Of a stretch of DNA of 58,817 nucleotides, positions 57,261-58,817 are shown piece after piece (position 1 is the stretch's first letter; each line of letters opens with the position of its first letter). A program made the position numbers and the translations under genes. The stretch is taken from contig BQKZ01000510.1 of NCBI GenBank assembly GCA_036244855.1, positions 24,575 to 83,391 on the forward strand. Direction: 5' to 3'. Under the pieces are notes generated by a model. It had not been told where the DNA came from. It was given only the letters and a program-made list of their open reading frames with translations, and ran no database searches. Source of the DNA: Temnopleurus reevesii (lineage: Eukaryota; Echinodermata; Echinoidea; Temnopleuroida; Temnopleuridae).

Positions 57261-58817
57261 TAAAAATAAAAATTACAGACGTCATGGTGTCCAGTACATA
57301 TATTCTCAAAACAAATAATTAAACAAACAAGAACAACAAACACAGGCAAGTGGTAATTATGACACAAAAAATATAAGGAAACTTTTATCATGAACACAAA
57401 TGCAAAAACGTAGATTTATCAAAAGCCATAATTGTTCTCAGGTCCAGCTGACTAAGACAACGCCTACTAAAAATATTTATTTTTTTAGATTTCAGATTCA
57501 GATTCAGATACAAGCAGCTAGCAGAAAAGTCATAAGAACAGTATCAAACAACCAGTAAGAAATTACAATTAAAAAAAATATTTAGACATTTATTCTATCA
57601 ATGCCATAGAATGTTATTTCCTTTTCTCCAAAGTATGATTTCCCCACTTCAACCAGGGCATGGATATATCAGCTCTATCCATGACCAGGGTATCATTATG
57701 TAGATTCTGTATATCAGTATGAACACAAGTACATCATTTCGCAGAAATTTGACAAATTGCTGCTGCATCAAAATGGTTTAAGAATGTGTACATTCATCTG
57801 TATCACTTCATGAAAGTTTTAAAATTGGTTGAAGTTCTTATTAAATCAAAATTAATTGAACAAATATTATTTTTTCCGTAATGATATAAAGGAATCGAAT
57901 GCTTAGTAGTGCACATGCATGCTGTCAACAATTTAGGAAACATGTATGACAAAATTTCACTGATTTGCACACATTTCATATAGCGTATTCGTTGTCCAAC
58001 TTTGCATAACATTTTTGTTTGCTCACATTTTTTTCCTAATTCAGTAAGAAATTATAATTCTTCGGTAGACTTCTCAGATCTGGTAGAATATACGATTGTA
58101 AGGTCAAAACCGGCAGTATATTTCTATTTCACCCCCCCCCCCCCCGACAGTGCGGCTAAAATTCTGAATGAAAAATAACATCATTCTGAAAACAGTGAGA
58201 TGACGCTCTAGAATTAATAACCCCAAAAGAAGTATCGATGGATGTGCCTCTAATAATCTTCATTCAATTTACCACTTTTTCTATACCCTTCCTTCGGTAG
58301 CTAATTTATGCATGCTGTGCATTACCCCCCCCCCCGGCCCCTCCCCATTTACACCTTTCCTCACCCTTCTTCATCCCACAACCAACATGAACATTCCTTC
58401 ATTGTCGTTCTTCTCTTCTGTCTTCTTTCCTTTCTTTGTCGGCCTCTCCCATCTCTCTCCCTCTCTCTCTCTCTCTCCCCCTCCCCCCTCTCTCTACGTA
58501 GTTCTTCTTCTATTTCTTCTCTTTATTCTTCTTCTCCTTCTTCTTCCACCTATCATTTAATGTTTTATCTGGATCCCATGGAAGACCAGTAGTGTCGTGC
58601 CTGGCGCTGCTGAATGGGATATCCAGCCGATTCATATTTTTGGTTTATCATGTATATATGTAAGTATTTGTATAATTCATTTTTTTTAATCGGAAAATGA
58701 ATACGATAAAAATGATTCCCATGAGATGAGTTGAATAACATTGCTGTAAAATTTTGTTGGTGGCTACTGCTCTTTTGGAGGGTTGTGATGCTTTCCAGAG
58801 GGGTATTTCCTCTTCTT
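57261..58817. other. Upstream flank of PLPP
   Basis: No gene is supported. AT-rich to about 58120. A C run at 58132-58145 and a second at 58325-58335 precede a CT-rich microsatellite (about 58430-58555), whose Ser/Pro/Leu-rich frames are artefacts. Confidence 0.65.

Overview
The window looks like animal nuclear DNA, most likely from an echinoderm and probably a sea urchin. It is AT-rich, has long introns, and is packed with short inverted-repeat transposons and tRNA-derived SINEs ending in a LINE-like tail of the kind I associate with sea urchin genomes. The species assignment is recall-based and not proven. Five N runs are present: single Ns at 12156, 20224 and 28981, a 41-bp gap at 25530-25570 and a 544-bp gap at 35796-36339.

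One gene dominates. On the minus strand, six exons between 57109 and 14136 join in frame into a 308-residue phospholipid phosphatase (PLPP/LPP family, PAP2 superfamily). All three catalytic motifs are intact and every intron is GT-AG. The coding exons total 927 bp spread over 43 kb. The five introns (about 11.5, 3.9, 2.2, 18.6 and 5.8 kb) hold most of the repeats.

A second minus-strand gene probably begins at the left end. A 161-bp exon (1295-1135) encodes a short basic N-terminus and one hydrophobic segment. A 70-bp candidate second exon (676-607) follows, and the window then ends. A possible 5' UTR exon lies near 4606-4930. I do not recognise the protein.

The rest is repetitive. There are two element groups flanked by TTAA: a palindromic element of about 0.6 kb in five copies, and a 2.5-kb element with arms of about 400 bp. 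Other elements are a third foldback family with a conserved centre, pogo-like and hAT-like MITEs, a tRNA-derived SINE in at least four copies (one split by a LINE fragment), a second SINE with a 34-bp hairpin and a clear target-site duplication, a minisatellite of about 1 kb with a three-unit higher-order period, CT/GA microsatellites and several tandem duplications. A 1.46-kb block repeated across a single N is probably two haplotypes joined by the assembler.

I found no bacterial-type operon, CRISPR array or evidently new molecular system. The notable observations are the transposon architectures and the unusual splice-site context of the phosphatase gene.
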